From NCBI GenBank assembly GCA_943787265.1, contig CALSLT010000006.1, positions 558,001-622,000 of the forward strand: DNA of 64,000 nt. Reading direction: 5' to 3'. A program made the translations under genes and the position numbers. Position 1 is the stretch's first letter; each line of letters begins with the position of its first letter. The notes under the pieces are model-generated. The model saw only the letters and a program-made list of their open reading frames with translations, made no database searches and was not told the origin of the DNA. Positions 17,124 through 25,359 of this stretch are shown here, in pieces. This DNA comes from an uncultured Planctomycetaceae bacterium (GTDB lineage: Bacteria; Planctomycetota; Planctomycetia; Planctomycetales; Planctomycetaceae).

Positions 17124-18134
17124 CTATTTGTCTGATCGAGGAGTCAGGATTCGATCCAGAAGAAATCTCGGAGTTGGACCGGCGTCCCAATGCTCGATCA
17201 GGTTGAAACCGCAGAACACAAATCGCCCCTTGGTTTCAGGGTATTCGACCGTGAACCACGGCCAGTCGCCGTCTTCTGAAACTTGCATTCCGATGCGGCT
17301 CAGCCGCGTTCGAAGACTGACCTTTGAACTGCCGAAGTCACTGATTCCTGGAAGCGATTTTGGATCCAATCGTTTGTCGAACTCGCGAATGACATCGTGC
17401 TGACGAAATTGCAGGCCGCCTGGTTTGTCGGCGTCACCTTCTCCTGGCATTGGGATCGTGCCTTCGGACGGGGCCAGCATCAGCACGGTGCCGCCAGCCG
17501 CAGCAAAGCTCAGCAATCGTTCGGCAAGCCCCCGATTGCGAGTCAATGAAGTTCCCTCACCGACGATCAGGTACGAGTGATCGGCCGGATCGCCCAGAGC
17601 CGCCACGTTTCGAATTCTCTGATGAGGAAGCTCGATCTTTTCAAACAACTCGGCTGTTTGACCTTCGGGATCAAAGAGCGTGAGTCCGCGTTTCTCCAGG
17701 GTCGCTCGCTGATCCGCGAATGGATCTTTCGGAAACAGCCACAGCGTTTTAGTTAACGATGCCGCCTCGACATTCTTCCCGCGAGGCACGTAGGCAACCG
17801 TTAATTCTGTTTTGAAGATGACTCCCGCCCGTAGTTTTGGAAGCCTTAGAGTAATTTCAGCATGACCTCGATCTTTGCGACCGATCTGAAATTCGCCACG
17901 ATCCAAAGTGCGCTGATTCGCTGAGTATTGCCACTGGATCCGGCCATCGACACCCGGGTCAGTCTTAATCTTCATAATGCGAAAGTGCAGCTTCGCTTCC
18001 TGGTCACCAAACAGGCACGACCAGCGTTCAATGGGCACGACGGCCGCCGTGGCGTCGGCAGCAGCGGCCTGCTTTGCAAGAGTGTTGACGGCCAGAATCG
18101 ACAGAACGCCGACGGAAAGTATGACGAGTCTCAT
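17124..18134 (-). CDS. Secreted protein of unknown function, GATase1-like segment
   Basis: A 336-residue protein with a clear signal peptide (MRLVILSVGVLSILAVNTLA, cleavage near AAA-D). The first half is beta-rich. The second half has a Rossmann-like pattern, HSYLIVGEGTSLTRN then LLSFAAAGGTVLMLAPSEG, which recalls the glutamine-amidotransferase-like fold used in many planctomycete exported proteins, without catalytic residues that I can identify. It is the third gene of an ECF sigma operon: only two bases separate its ATG from the stop of the putative anti-sigma gene. It may be a sensor or output of that system, which is inference from position alone. Confidence 0.8.
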   Translation of the reverse strand: MRLVILSVGVLSILAVNTLAKQAAAADATAAVVPIERWSCLFGDQEAKLHFRIMKIKTDPGVDGRIQWQYSANQRTLDRGEFQIGRKDRGHAEITLRLPKLRAGVIFKTELTVAYVPRGKNVEAASLTKTLWLFPKDPFADQRATLEKRGLTLFDPEGQTAELFEKIELPHQRIRNVAALGDPADHSYLIVGEGTSLTRNRGLAERLLSFAAAGGTVLMLAPSEGTIPMPGEGDADKPGGLQFRQHDVIREFDKRLDPKSLPGISDFGSSKVSLRTRLSRIGMQVSEDGDWPWFTVEYPETKGRFVFCGFNLIEHWDAGPTPRFLLDRILTPRSDK

Positions 18135-18136
18135 AA

Positions 18137-19054
18137 TCAGCCCACCTTCTTATTGAGCACGGCGACTGTCTGGAACACTCGATATTCCATGCCGTTGGCA
18201 CCGGTCAGAAATTCTTCGGACGGCTGTCGATCCTGCTGCACGTTCGAAAACGCCGCCCGAAACTTCGCATCCTGCGAACTGATCATGGCCGAGTGATCTC
18301 CGGGAAAGCTCAGCTCCGAATCAATCGCCACCATGCCGTCGGGCAAAACGTAAGCCCACATCGTCATCGTTGTCTGATCGTCGTTTTTCGCAGCCAGTTC
18401 AACCACTTCTTCACTTTGCGAAATGACATCGGCAGCCCACGTTCGCTGCCACGTGCTGTCTGGCGATGATCGTTCTTCAACCACAACCCGCACGGCTATT
18501 TCTGCAGCCTCGTTTTGCGTCAGGGACAATCCGCTCGCCAAGGAATCCTCGCTAAGCCCGACTTCGAAACGAGAATCCGTTTCTGCCAGCCAGTTTAACT
18601 GATCGCCGAACACATCTTTCATTTCAGACAGCACGATTGCTCGTTTACTGATTTCATCGTCAGTCAGTCGTGCGTAATCCGGAAATTTCGGCTGGTCGAC
18701 CTCAGCCACCTGCAGCCATTGACGGCTGCCATCCAATAAATTTGTCGTCCAGATAAAAGCCACGGCGGCGAGCAGCGTCACGCCAACCAGCCTGTTGACC
18801 AGTTTCGCTCGCAGAGGCCAAACGGGCTGCGACCTGAACATTGCCTGCTGCCGCTTGGCCAACGGCATCGGAGCTTCAACTGCTTCGTGCGAGGAAACGC
18901 TCTGCTCAACTCTTATCTGTCGAGCGTTGTCGTCACCAATTGCCACTGAAATGCGTTTCTGCAGATTCTCAATCGCCGACGAATCTGCCGAACGTTCATC
19001 GGCCCATTGATTCAGCAGATTGTCCAGCGAGTCATCTTGAAGATTCTGATTCAT
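18137..19054 (-). CDS. Membrane-anchored putative anti-sigma factor
   Basis: A 305-residue protein with an acidic cytoplasmic N terminus (DDSLDNLLNQWADE), one membrane segment near residues 86-106 (LVGVTLLAAVAFIWTTNLL) and a ~195-residue extracytoplasmic domain of unknown fold. The ATG overlaps the stop of the ECF sigma gene by four bases (ATGA), the classical placement for an anti-sigma factor, and the single-pass topology fits. It has no zinc-binding HxxxCxxC motif, so it is not a ZAS-type anti-sigma factor. The functional assignment is inference from context; the gene itself is secure. Confidence 0.8.
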   Translation of the reverse strand: MNQNLQDDSLDNLLNQWADERSADSSAIENLQKRISVAIGDDNARQIRVEQSVSSHEAVEAPMPLAKRQQAMFRSQPVWPLRAKLVNRLVGVTLLAAVAFIWTTNLLDGSRQWLQVAEVDQPKFPDYARLTDDEISKRAIVLSEMKDVFGDQLNWLAETDSRFEVGLSEDSLASGLSLTQNEAAEIAVRVVVEERSSPDSTWQRTWAADVISQSEEVVELAAKNDDQTTMTMWAYVLPDGMVAIDSELSFPGDHSAMISSQDAKFRAAFSNVQQDRQPSEEFLTGANGMEYRVFQTVAVLNKKVG

Positions 19055-19710
19055 GACAGGTGCTCCTTGAGGAGACGTTTTAGTTTCCGGCGACCTTCGT
19101 GAATTCGCCAGTGGATGGTGTCGGCAGTGCAGCCTTCGATTTCCGCCGCCTCAGCCGGAGTGAATCCCTGCAGACAGACCAGCACGACCGCACCCCGCAG
19201 AGTGGGTGAAAGAGTGGCAACCGCCGTTTCAACTTCCGTTGACAGTTCTGCCTGCAACACCGCTCGGTCCGGCGAGGATTCTGCCGAAGTGATCGGATCC
19301 TGAAGTTCCGCGTGAAAGTCGACCGGCGATCGAGACCGGCGTTTCAGGAACGAGTAAGTCGTGTTCATCGTGACCCGATAAAGCCACGTGGAAAACTCGG
19401 CTCGACAGTCAAATTTTTCCACGCCACGGACTGCTCGCAGAAACACTTCCTGGGTGACGTCATCGGCTTCGGCGTCGTTGTGCACCATTTGAAAAACGGT
19501 CGCCCGGACGCGACTCAAATGCCGCCGAACCAGCTCATCGATTGCGTCCTGTCGTCCGCTGTCGCGGAACAGTTCGATGAGCTGTTTGTCGGATCGGTTG
19601 ACCACTTCTGCAACTACCTGTTCGCAATAGATTCTGTTGGGAAGTGTTTGACCGACGGGGATGATGATTCCTGGAATTAATCCCACAGCCAGCATCGATT
19701 TCCGCTTCAA
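19051..19710 (-). CDS. ECF-type RNA polymerase sigma factor
   Basis: A sigma-70 family ECF factor. Region 2 runs from DKQLIELFRDSG through ADDVTQEVFLRAVRGVEKFD and STWLYRVTMNTTYSFLKRR; region 4 has AVATLSPTLRGAVVLVCLQGFTPAEAAEI and DTIHWRIHEGRRKLKRLL. The longest frame opens with TTG at 19710 and gives a hydrophobic 30-residue leader (GLIPGIIIPVG) that is odd for a sigma factor; GTG at 19605, six codons before region 2, is a plausible alternative. The gene leads a three-gene operon with an overlapping putative anti-sigma gene. ECF factors of this kind usually activate their own operon on an extracytoplasmic signal; no auto-promoter motif was recognised upstream. Confidence 0.92.
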   Translation of the reverse strand: MKRKSMLAVGLIPGIIIPVGQTLPNRIYCEQVVAEVVNRSDKQLIELFRDSGRQDAIDELVRRHLSRVRATVFQMVHNDAEADDVTQEVFLRAVRGVEKFDCRAEFSTWLYRVTMNTTYSFLKRRSRSPVDFHAELQDPITSAESSPDRAVLQAELSTEVETAVATLSPTLRGAVVLVCLQGFTPAEAAEIEGCTADTIHWRIHEGRRKLKRLLKEHLS

Positions 19711-19905
19711 TTTGGCTCATCCTGTTTCAGTAAAGGCACTTACGCCGCTGCATGCAATCACTGTTGTGGCATTTCTGTCCGATTCCGAATGACCATCGGG
19801 CAGTCGAACTGGCTGGCGAAACCGATCGCCGCCTGCGATTCTTCAGCCATTGACTGGCCGGCATTCTGCGAACTGACGCGACACATCTAACGCTCGAGGC
19901 ACACG

Positions 19906-20976
19906 GTGGAACCAGATTCAGCATCCAGATTGAAATCCGTGGGCGCCGGTCTGCTTCGCTGGGGACTGTTTCTGCTGGTCCTTTGGTTTGTCGCCAACCA
20001 GGCTCACACGTTGTGGGATGCCAACCGCGCCATCGACGTGCAGATTGACTGGAAGTATCTGGTAGCAGCCGGAGTTCTCTCACAACTTAGCTGGCTGCCT
20101 TCCACCTGGTTCTGGCAACGATTGATCGAACTGCTGGGCGATCAAAACCTGGAGCGTTACCCGCTGATTCGAGCTTACTTCTGCGGATCACTCGGCAAGT
20201 ATGTTCCCGGCAAGGCTGCCGTGATCCTGATTCGATCGGCACTCGCAAAGAAGCACGGCGTGTCGTTTGTACGGGCCAGCATCGCGTCGATCGTTGAAGC
20301 CGGAGCGGTCATGCTTGTCGGCTGCGTAGTAACGATCGTTTTCGCCGTGACCGTCATCCCGCCAGACTCGCTTCCGACCTGGGTCACCGAAACAGTTCCG
20401 CGCGAGTCGACATCGTGGAGCGGCCTTTTCATGACCATCGGAATTCTGGTCCTGGCGATGCCGGTCGTCGCCGTTCCCGCCAACTGGATCTTTCAGAAGA
20501 TCACTCGCATTGTCCAGAAACGCTCGCTCGAGAAACAGACTGCCGAAGGCGAACCTTCAGAGGAGCCGGGCGATAAAGAGCTGGTAGACCAGTCCATTGG
20601 CAAACTCACCTGGCAGTTCCTGGTAGCAGCATCGCTAATGTTCGCCCTGTCGTGGGCCGGCCACGGACTAAGCCTGCTGCTCGTACTAGTGTCAATGAAT
20701 CCCGAAGCTTTCAGCCTCGACAACTGGGTCATCTCAACCGCCGCCGCTGCCGCCGGAACATCGATCGGATTCTTCGCCGTCTTCGCACCTGGCGGTCTGG
20801 CCGTTCGAGAAGGGCTGATCATCACCATTCTGGCCCCCTCAATGGGAGGCTCGATCGCGGTCGCCGCCGCTGGACTGTACCGGCTCGCATCCTTGATCGC
20901 CGAAGCATCCGCCGCGCTGATTCTGTACCTTATCCGACCGCGAATTGGCTCAACATCGCGCGGCGAACTTGAGTAG
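19906..20976 (+). CDS. UPF0104 / LPG-synthase-like integral membrane protein
   Basis: A 356-residue polytopic membrane protein with about eight hydrophobic helices. The signature GKYVPGK (residues 97-103) and the late motif PGGLAVREG belong to the UPF0104 group, which covers the lysylphosphatidylglycerol synthase membrane domain and YbhN. The cytoplasmic aminoacyltransferase domain of MprF is absent, so it is the membrane part only; members are suspected lipid or polyprenol-sugar flippases. A hydrophilic loop near 205-225 (EKQTAEGEPSEEPGDKE) is presumably cytoplasmic. The start is GTG at 19906 after GAGG. It is divergent from the sigma operon and has no co-directional partner. Confidence 0.88.
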   Translation: MEPDSASRLKSVGAGLLRWGLFLLVLWFVANQAHTLWDANRAIDVQIDWKYLVAAGVLSQLSWLPSTWFWQRLIELLGDQNLERYPLIRAYFCGSLGKYVPGKAAVILIRSALAKKHGVSFVRASIASIVEAGAVMLVGCVVTIVFAVTVIPPDSLPTWVTETVPRESTSWSGLFMTIGILVLAMPVVAVPANWIFQKITRIVQKRSLEKQTAEGEPSEEPGDKELVDQSIGKLTWQFLVAASLMFALSWAGHGLSLLLVLVSMNPEAFSLDNWVISTAAAAAGTSIGFFAVFAPGGLAVREGLIITILAPSMGGSIAVAAAGLYRLASLIAEASAALILYLIRPRIGSTSRGELE

Positions 20977-21012
20977 GCGGAGAAACAAGTCACAGGGATG
21001 TCAGATTCGACG

Positions 21013-21336
21013 TCAATCACAGATCGCAAATAGAGATTCACCGTTCGCGATCGCCGAGTGGCATGCATTGCGGAATTGTTTCAGCCATTCCTGATGAGGG
21101 GACGTGGCGGCCATTGCGTTTGACACCGCAATGATCTCGGAAAGCAATTTCGGAATTTCGTCACCAGAGAAAGTGCAGTCAGAATAGTGGTCGCTCATTC
21201 GTTGAAGTTGCTGACAATTGGCCACTAAACCAAGTCGCTCATTAAAGAATGCAACGTGAACGTCGAAGTCGATGCCAACAACGCGTTCGTTCCGGATCGC
21301 GTCATCGAACGATTTGGCAATGTGAATGTCAAGCAT
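21013..21336 (-). CDS. Small hypothetical protein
   Basis: A 107-residue acidic soluble protein (SDHYSDCTFSGDEIPKLLSEI, SPHQEWLKQFRNACHSAI). It has no signal peptide or membrane segment and I do not recognise its family. The C-terminal half is predicted helical with a regular hydrophobic pattern. A GA-rich stretch (GAGTGAAAG) lies before the ATG. The composition is unlike the surrounding shadow frames, which supports a real gene, but there is no functional clue from neighbours. Confidence 0.6.
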   Translation of the reverse strand: MLDIHIAKSFDDAIRNERVVGIDFDVHVAFFNERLGLVANCQQLQRMSDHYSDCTFSGDEIPKLLSEIIAVSNAMAATSPHQEWLKQFRNACHSAIANGESLFAICD

Positions 21337-21361
21337 CGTTGAGCTTTCACTCGAGCATTAG

Positions 21362-22558
21362 TCAGTTCACTGCAAACTGAATAATCCGAGCGGCGTGCCC
21401 TTTGCTGTCTTTGTTTTTTGCAGTGCTGATGCGAAGTTTCAGAACGTGATCGCCGTCAGCAAGGTCGGAGGCGAACATCACAGTCCTAGGGTAATGCAGG
21501 CCTCTGCTGTAACGGTGGAAAAGGTCAACGTTCTTGAATGCTCCACCGTCGACACTTGCTTCGATGATTCCCGCATCCGGGCCGGCGACAACGAATGCTC
21601 CAATCGCTTTGCCTTTGAAGTTGACCGTCGTTTCTGAACCGGGCTCAGTCGCGGAAAGAAGCGGGATGTTTGTGAAGCGTTCTCGCTTGCCACCCGGAAT
21701 GCTCTTCCAGTCAGGCTTGTGAACCTTCCAGCCGTTGTCAGTTGATGCAGTTTTCAAAGCCTGGAAGTGCCCATTGGAGTAGCTGTCTTTATCGAGCTGT
21801 TTCTTCGGGACGGCGTGAGCGGTCAGTTTTGCTGACGGACTCAACGGTTTACTCCAGGCATCGTCGAGCAGCGTCTTGATCATGTCTGCACCGATGCGAT
21901 TTCCCGGTGGCTTGGGATGAGTCCCGCCGTACTCTTTCCAAGTAAGCGTTCCGGCGGTGATTCGATCGGCGGCTTCTCGAGCGAGGTGGATCGTCGACAC
22001 GTTGTAGTGCTCAAGGACTTCCGAATGGCTACCCATTGAGATCGGTGTTTTGCCTTTCTGAAGCATCTCCAGCATACCGGGATTCACGAAGAACGTGACG
22101 ACGATGTCCATGTTTGGGTTGTGCGTTCGACACTGCCGAATGATGCCTTCCATACCTCGGATGCACTCCCGGCGAGCGTGGCCGGCGTCCTGATCGTCGT
22201 TCACGGCGAACTCGATGAAGAACAGGTCGACCGGGCCTTTCGAAAGAACGTCACGATTCAGTCTGAATGCTCCCGTCGTCGAACACGTTGACGAGATGCC
22301 GGCAGCCGTGAACGTGAATTTTGTATCTGGATATCGCTTTTGCAAATTTTCGCAGACCATCGGACGGTAGCCGTTCATCTCGGTGATCGATCCGCCGATG
22401 AAGGCGACATGCCCTTTCTTGTCACGCTCAAACTTGATCTGCGAGTTCGTGTAAAATCCTCGGCGTACGATGTTTCGGTTTGGTTCGGCGGCTTGTGAGA
22501 AAGATTGACCAACCGAAACCAAAGCGAGCAGGCAAGGAATTAGAAGTCTCTTAAACAT
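21362..22558 (-). CDS. Secreted SGNH/GDSL-type hydrolase with C-terminal beta domain
   Basis: A 398-residue exported esterase-like protein. A signal peptide (MFKRLLIPCLLALVSVGQSF) precedes an SGNH domain: block I GGSIT with nucleophile Ser57, AAGISS supplying the block II Gly, AVND with Asn120, and THPKPPGN with His214. The Asp that usually sits three residues before that His is Gly211, so the triad may be a Ser-His dyad. From about residue 255 a second, beta-rich domain follows, with KSIPGGKRERFTNIPLL and DADGIIEASVDGG-like strands, typical of planctomycete carbohydrate esterases. Deacetylation of polysaccharide is the likely general role; the substrate is unknown. Confidence 0.88.
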   Translation of the reverse strand: MFKRLLIPCLLALVSVGQSFSQAAEPNRNIVRRGFYTNSQIKFERDKKGHVAFIGGSITEMNGYRPMVCENLQKRYPDTKFTFTAAGISSTCSTTGAFRLNRDVLSKGPVDLFFIEFAVNDDQDAGHARRECIRGMEGIIRQCRTHNPNMDIVVTFFVNPGMLEMLQKGKTPISMGSHSEVLEHYNVSTIHLAREAADRITAGTLTWKEYGGTHPKPPGNRIGADMIKTLLDDAWSKPLSPSAKLTAHAVPKKQLDKDSYSNGHFQALKTASTDNGWKVHKPDWKSIPGGKRERFTNIPLLSATEPGSETTVNFKGKAIGAFVVAGPDAGIIEASVDGGAFKNVDLFHRYSRGLHYPRTVMFASDLADGDHVLKLRISTAKNKDSKGHAARIIQFAVN

Positions 22559-22592
22559 CGAAGGCGCGACTTTCTATTCGAAAAGAACGGTA

Positions 22593-22671
22593 CGCAGAGA
22601 TCGCTGAAGACTCGCAGAGAAGAAAGGAGAGCTCTCCGCAAACTCTGCGACAGTCCTTTGCGATTTCTGCG
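22593..22671. repeat. Fold-back repeat (CGCAGAGATCGC type)
   Basis: A 79-base imperfect inverted repeat between two minus-strand genes. The centre is a perfect 12-base palindrome GGAGAGCTCTCC (22626-22637). Outward, CGCAGAGATCGC on the left is mirrored by GCGATTTCTGCG on the right, and CGCAGAG by CTCTGCG. Repeats of this kind occur intergenically in many environmental bacteria; mobility is not shown here. Confidence 0.6.
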
Positions 22672-22693
22672 ATAAAGACTCGACGAAGCAAGC

Positions 22694-22939
22694 TCAGTCG
22701 AGATTCTTGTGATTGCCGTCGCAGCGTGGTTCATTGCCGGTGTGTTTGCAGGCACACAGATGGGCGTCTTCGTCTTTCTCGGCCGTGAACACGTTGGGAA
22801 CAAACGACGTGCCTTTGTGCCTACCGTCGCAGAACGGCTGCCCTTCCGAAAGACCGCACGTGCAGAACGCGTATTTCTTTCCGGCTTCGAGCGACACTTT
22901 GATGGGAGCTTTGCCGGCGACGGTTGGTTTGTCAGACAT
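22694..22939 (-). CDS. Double CDGSH-type iron-sulfur protein
   Basis: An 81-residue soluble protein with two complete CDGSH motifs: Cys26, Cys28, Cys37, His41 (CTC then FCDGRH) and Cys62, Cys64, Cys73, His77 (CAC then RCDGNH). Each three-Cys, one-His set binds a 2Fe-2S cluster. Tandem CDGSH proteins are known in bacteria and in mitochondrial Miner2; they are thought to carry electrons or clusters. The start is ATG at 22939 with AGGAAA upstream. It has no membrane anchor. It is not clearly linked with neighbours, separated from each by repeat-bearing spacers. Confidence 0.93.
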   Translation of the reverse strand: MSDKPTVAGKAPIKVSLEAGKKYAFCTCGLSEGQPFCDGRHKGTSFVPNVFTAEKDEDAHLCACKHTGNEPRCDGNHKNLD

Positions 22940-23025
22940 GGTCGGTTTCCTGATGCATTAACGACTTCAAAACGAAACATGCAACGGAATAATCTTTCCG
23001 TTGCGGCAGGGATTCTAATTCTATC

Positions 23026-23084
23026 CGTAGGGTACGTCTCGACGCACCATCGGGCTGACCCGGTGCGTCAAGACGCACCCTACG
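23026..23084. repeat. GTAGGGTGCGTC palindromic repeat, copy 1
   Basis: Two 23-base arms, 23026-23048 and 23062-23084, are inverted copies with two mismatches around a 13-base centre. The outer ends read CGTAGGGT and ACCCTACG. The right arm is identical, as reverse complement, to the left arm of the copy at 37789-37867, so this is a dispersed family. It lies between the CDGSH gene and the end of the dehydrogenase gene. Confidence 0.85.
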
Positions 23085-23099
23085 ATCAGGACCACGGAC

Positions 23100-24146
23100 T
23101 TAGCTATTGAAGTCAGAAAGATCGGCACCCAGCCGGTCAGCCAGTTCGTTGATTTGTCGCCAGGTTTCGTCGGGGATCGGGACGCCTTCGGCTCGACGTT
23201 GCTCGTCGCGACGAAGTTCGATTTCTCCCGGCAGAAGAATTTCCTCGACACCGGGCTGCTTGCGACAACTCTTTAATGAGTCGACGTAGGTTTCCATCAG
23301 CACGTCGTACTCGGCTCGGTCGATAAACTGCGCGACATCGACAAAGTACATCCACACTCCGTTGGCGCCTCGCGGAAGATCGGTACGGCAAATCCCGCTT
23401 CCTGAAAGCATGCCACCGAAGACGTCGATCATCATCGACATGCCCGACCCTTTGAATCCGAGCGGCCCGCCGAGTGGCAGCAACGCTCCGCCATCGTAGA
23501 ACTTCTGCGGTTCGGTCGTCGGGTTTCCTTCGGAGTCGATGATCCAGCCCTCCGGCACCTGGTCGCCCTTCTGCAAAGCGACTCGTACTTTGCCTTCAGC
23601 CGACGCACTGGTTGTCATGTCGAGAACGAGCGATGAGTCTCCCCACGGCGCGGACATTGAAATCGGATTCGTTCCAAGCTTGCGCTCGATGCCGCCGAAC
23701 GGTGCAACTCCGCCGGGACCGGGAGCGTTGACCGCCATCGTAGTTGTGCAACCTTGCTCGGCCGCCTTCTTCGAATACGACCCCAGTCGACCAACATGAT
23801 TGCAGTTGCGAATCATGACCGTCGCCGTGCCGGCATTTCGTGCGAGTTCAACGCCTCGTTCGACGGCGAGATTCGCAGCCACCTGCCCGAAGTTGAAGTT
23901 GGCATCCAGGATCGAGAAGGCACCACCCGATCGTACGGTCTCGACCTCAGCTCCCAGCTTCACGAAACCGTCATCGATAAACTGGATGTACTGCATGAGC
24001 CGCATCACGCCGTGACTGTCGTGTCCAACGGCGTTGGCTTCGGAAAGCTCTTTTGAAACGATTTCCGCATCACCCGCAGGAACGCCGGCAGACTCGAGAA
24101 CTTTCAGCGAGAGCGACTGAAGATCGGAAACAGAGAAAACGGGCAT
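23100..24146 (-). CDS. LDH2/MDH2-family NAD(P)-dependent dehydrogenase
   Basis: A 348-residue member of the malate/L-lactate dehydrogenase family 2 (YlbC/YbiC/ureidoglycolate dehydrogenase type), unrelated to classical MDH. Marks seen: GHDSHGVMRL near the N terminus with the catalytic His, NCNHVGRLGSYSKKAAEQG, KLGTNPISMSAPW and the GPLGFKGSGMSMMIDVF glycine-rich region. These enzymes reduce 2-oxo acids or oxidise 2-hydroxy acids with NAD(P)H; the exact substrate (malate, lactate, sulfolactate, ureidoglycolate) cannot be chosen from sequence. The start is ATG at 24146 preceded by GGAG. It appears monocistronic. Confidence 0.9.
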   Translation of the reverse strand: MPVFSVSDLQSLSLKVLESAGVPAGDAEIVSKELSEANAVGHDSHGVMRLMQYIQFIDDGFVKLGAEVETVRSGGAFSILDANFNFGQVAANLAVERGVELARNAGTATVMIRNCNHVGRLGSYSKKAAEQGCTTTMAVNAPGPGGVAPFGGIERKLGTNPISMSAPWGDSSLVLDMTTSASAEGKVRVALQKGDQVPEGWIIDSEGNPTTEPQKFYDGGALLPLGGPLGFKGSGMSMMIDVFGGMLSGSGICRTDLPRGANGVWMYFVDVAQFIDRAEYDVLMETYVDSLKSCRKQPGVEEILLPGEIELRRDEQRRAEGVPIPDETWRQINELADRLGADLSDFNS

Positions 24147-24654
24147 GGCAGGTCGGCTCCGGAGGCAGGTCGATGAGGCGGGCTAATTTGAGGACCGTAC
24201 TGGCCCTTCGTCGCCAGCGAGAATAAGAGCCAGGCCTTTCCTGTTGCCACCATTCAGCGTTGCGCCGGTACAGCTCACGCACCGAACGGCCCGCCAACCA
24301 CCCAACGCATCCAATTTCGTTGATTTGTGTTAGCCAGACTCCGGAACTGTAAACTGACCGAGTAAACACACGCTGATTCCAACAAATAAATCTACTTACG
24401 AACACTCCATACGCAACTGCTCGTGGCCCACTGTTCCAAAAACTTGTCGGTTATCCGCCGCTTTCTGACCGCCCAGCGGTACCGCAATTACCGCAATCGT
24501 TACATCCGGACCACCGTAGCAAATCCTGTAGTCGTAACCGTTTGCCTCATTCAGAAGAAGTTGACACTCAATTCAGACCGCCACTACAGTCTCGCCGCAG
24601 TGTCACGAGGGAGCGTGAACACGCGTATGAAAGCGGAGCGTCAGGGAGGGCGCG
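24147..24654. other. Gene-free stretch before the amidase operon
   Basis: About 500 bases between divergent genes. No frame in it has protein-like composition with a ribosome binding site. Direct copies of ACCGCAAT near 24480-24500 and one promoter-like pair (given separately) are all I see. Confidence 0.5.
24561..24590 (+). promoter_or_regulatory. Possible sigma-70-type promoter of the amidase operon
   Basis: TTGACA at 24561-24566 is a perfect -35 box; TACAGT at 24585-24590 matches four of six -10 positions, with an 18-base spacer. It sits 64 bases upstream of the amidase ATG. It is a pattern match only. Confidence 0.35.
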
Positions 24655-25359
24655 ATGAACAAAGCTGTTCGATTTTCCTTACAGTTGATGGCTGCCGGAC
24701 TTATGGCCGGCTGTATGCCATCGCCAATGCAATCAACGGTTAATTCCATTCCGGCGGTCCAGGCCCCGGTCGAACAACCAGCATTTAGACCTGCCCCACC
24801 TGTAGTCATTCAAAACCCGTGGAAGCCCGATGCCCAGCCGCGAAAGTGGCGTCACATCGTGCTTCACCATACGGCATCGTCTGCCGGTTCTGTCGAAAGC
24901 GTTCACGAAGCTCACATCGGTCGTGGATGGGACGGGATTGGCTATCACTTTCTCATTGGAAACGGGAAAGGGATGGACGATGGCGAGATTCAATCCACCT
25001 TCCGCTGGCGAGAGCAGATACACGGTGCTCACGCCAAGAGTCCCAATAACGAATACAACGAGTACGGCATTGGCATCTGCCTTGTCGGGAACTTTGAGGA
25101 AACTGACCCATCGGACGCTCAGCTTGCGAGTGTCAAACGATTGGTCAGCGTCCTCAAGCACGAATACCAACTGACTGAGTCTCAGGTGATCGCTCATCGA
25201 GACGTCAAAGCGACTGCCTGTCCGGGGAAGAATTTTCCCCTGGGAGAAATCAGTCGAAGTTCGGTGTTTCCAGTTCTCGCAGGTCAGTCTGGAACTTACG
25301 TTACAGAACAGCCGACCGCATTTCAGATCGAGACAGTTGAACGGAGCAACTTGCGATGA
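24655..25359 (+). CDS. N-acetylmuramoyl-L-alanine amidase (Amidase_2), probable lipoprotein
   Basis: A 234-residue peptidoglycan amidase that would cut the bond between muramic acid and L-Ala in the periplasm. The Amidase_2/PGRP core runs from about 64 to 200: first zinc ligand His71 in VLHHTA, Tyr97 in GYHFLI, and His181 and Cys189 in AHRDVKATACPG. The N terminus has a hydrophobic stretch ending in LMAGC (Cys20), a near-match to a lipobox, so membrane anchoring is likely. A Pro-rich linker follows. The start has GGAGGG seven bases upstream. The stop overlaps the next ATG by four bases. Peptidoglycan hydrolases in planctomycetes matter given their long-debated wall. Confidence 0.9.
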   Translation: MNKAVRFSLQLMAAGLMAGCMPSPMQSTVNSIPAVQAPVEQPAFRPAPPVVIQNPWKPDAQPRKWRHIVLHHTASSAGSVESVHEAHIGRGWDGIGYHFLIGNGKGMDDGEIQSTFRWREQIHGAHAKSPNNEYNEYGIGICLVGNFEETDPSDAQLASVKRLVSVLKHEYQLTESQVIAHRDVKATACPGKNFPLGEISRSSVFPVLAGQSGTYVTEQPTAFQIETVERSNLR

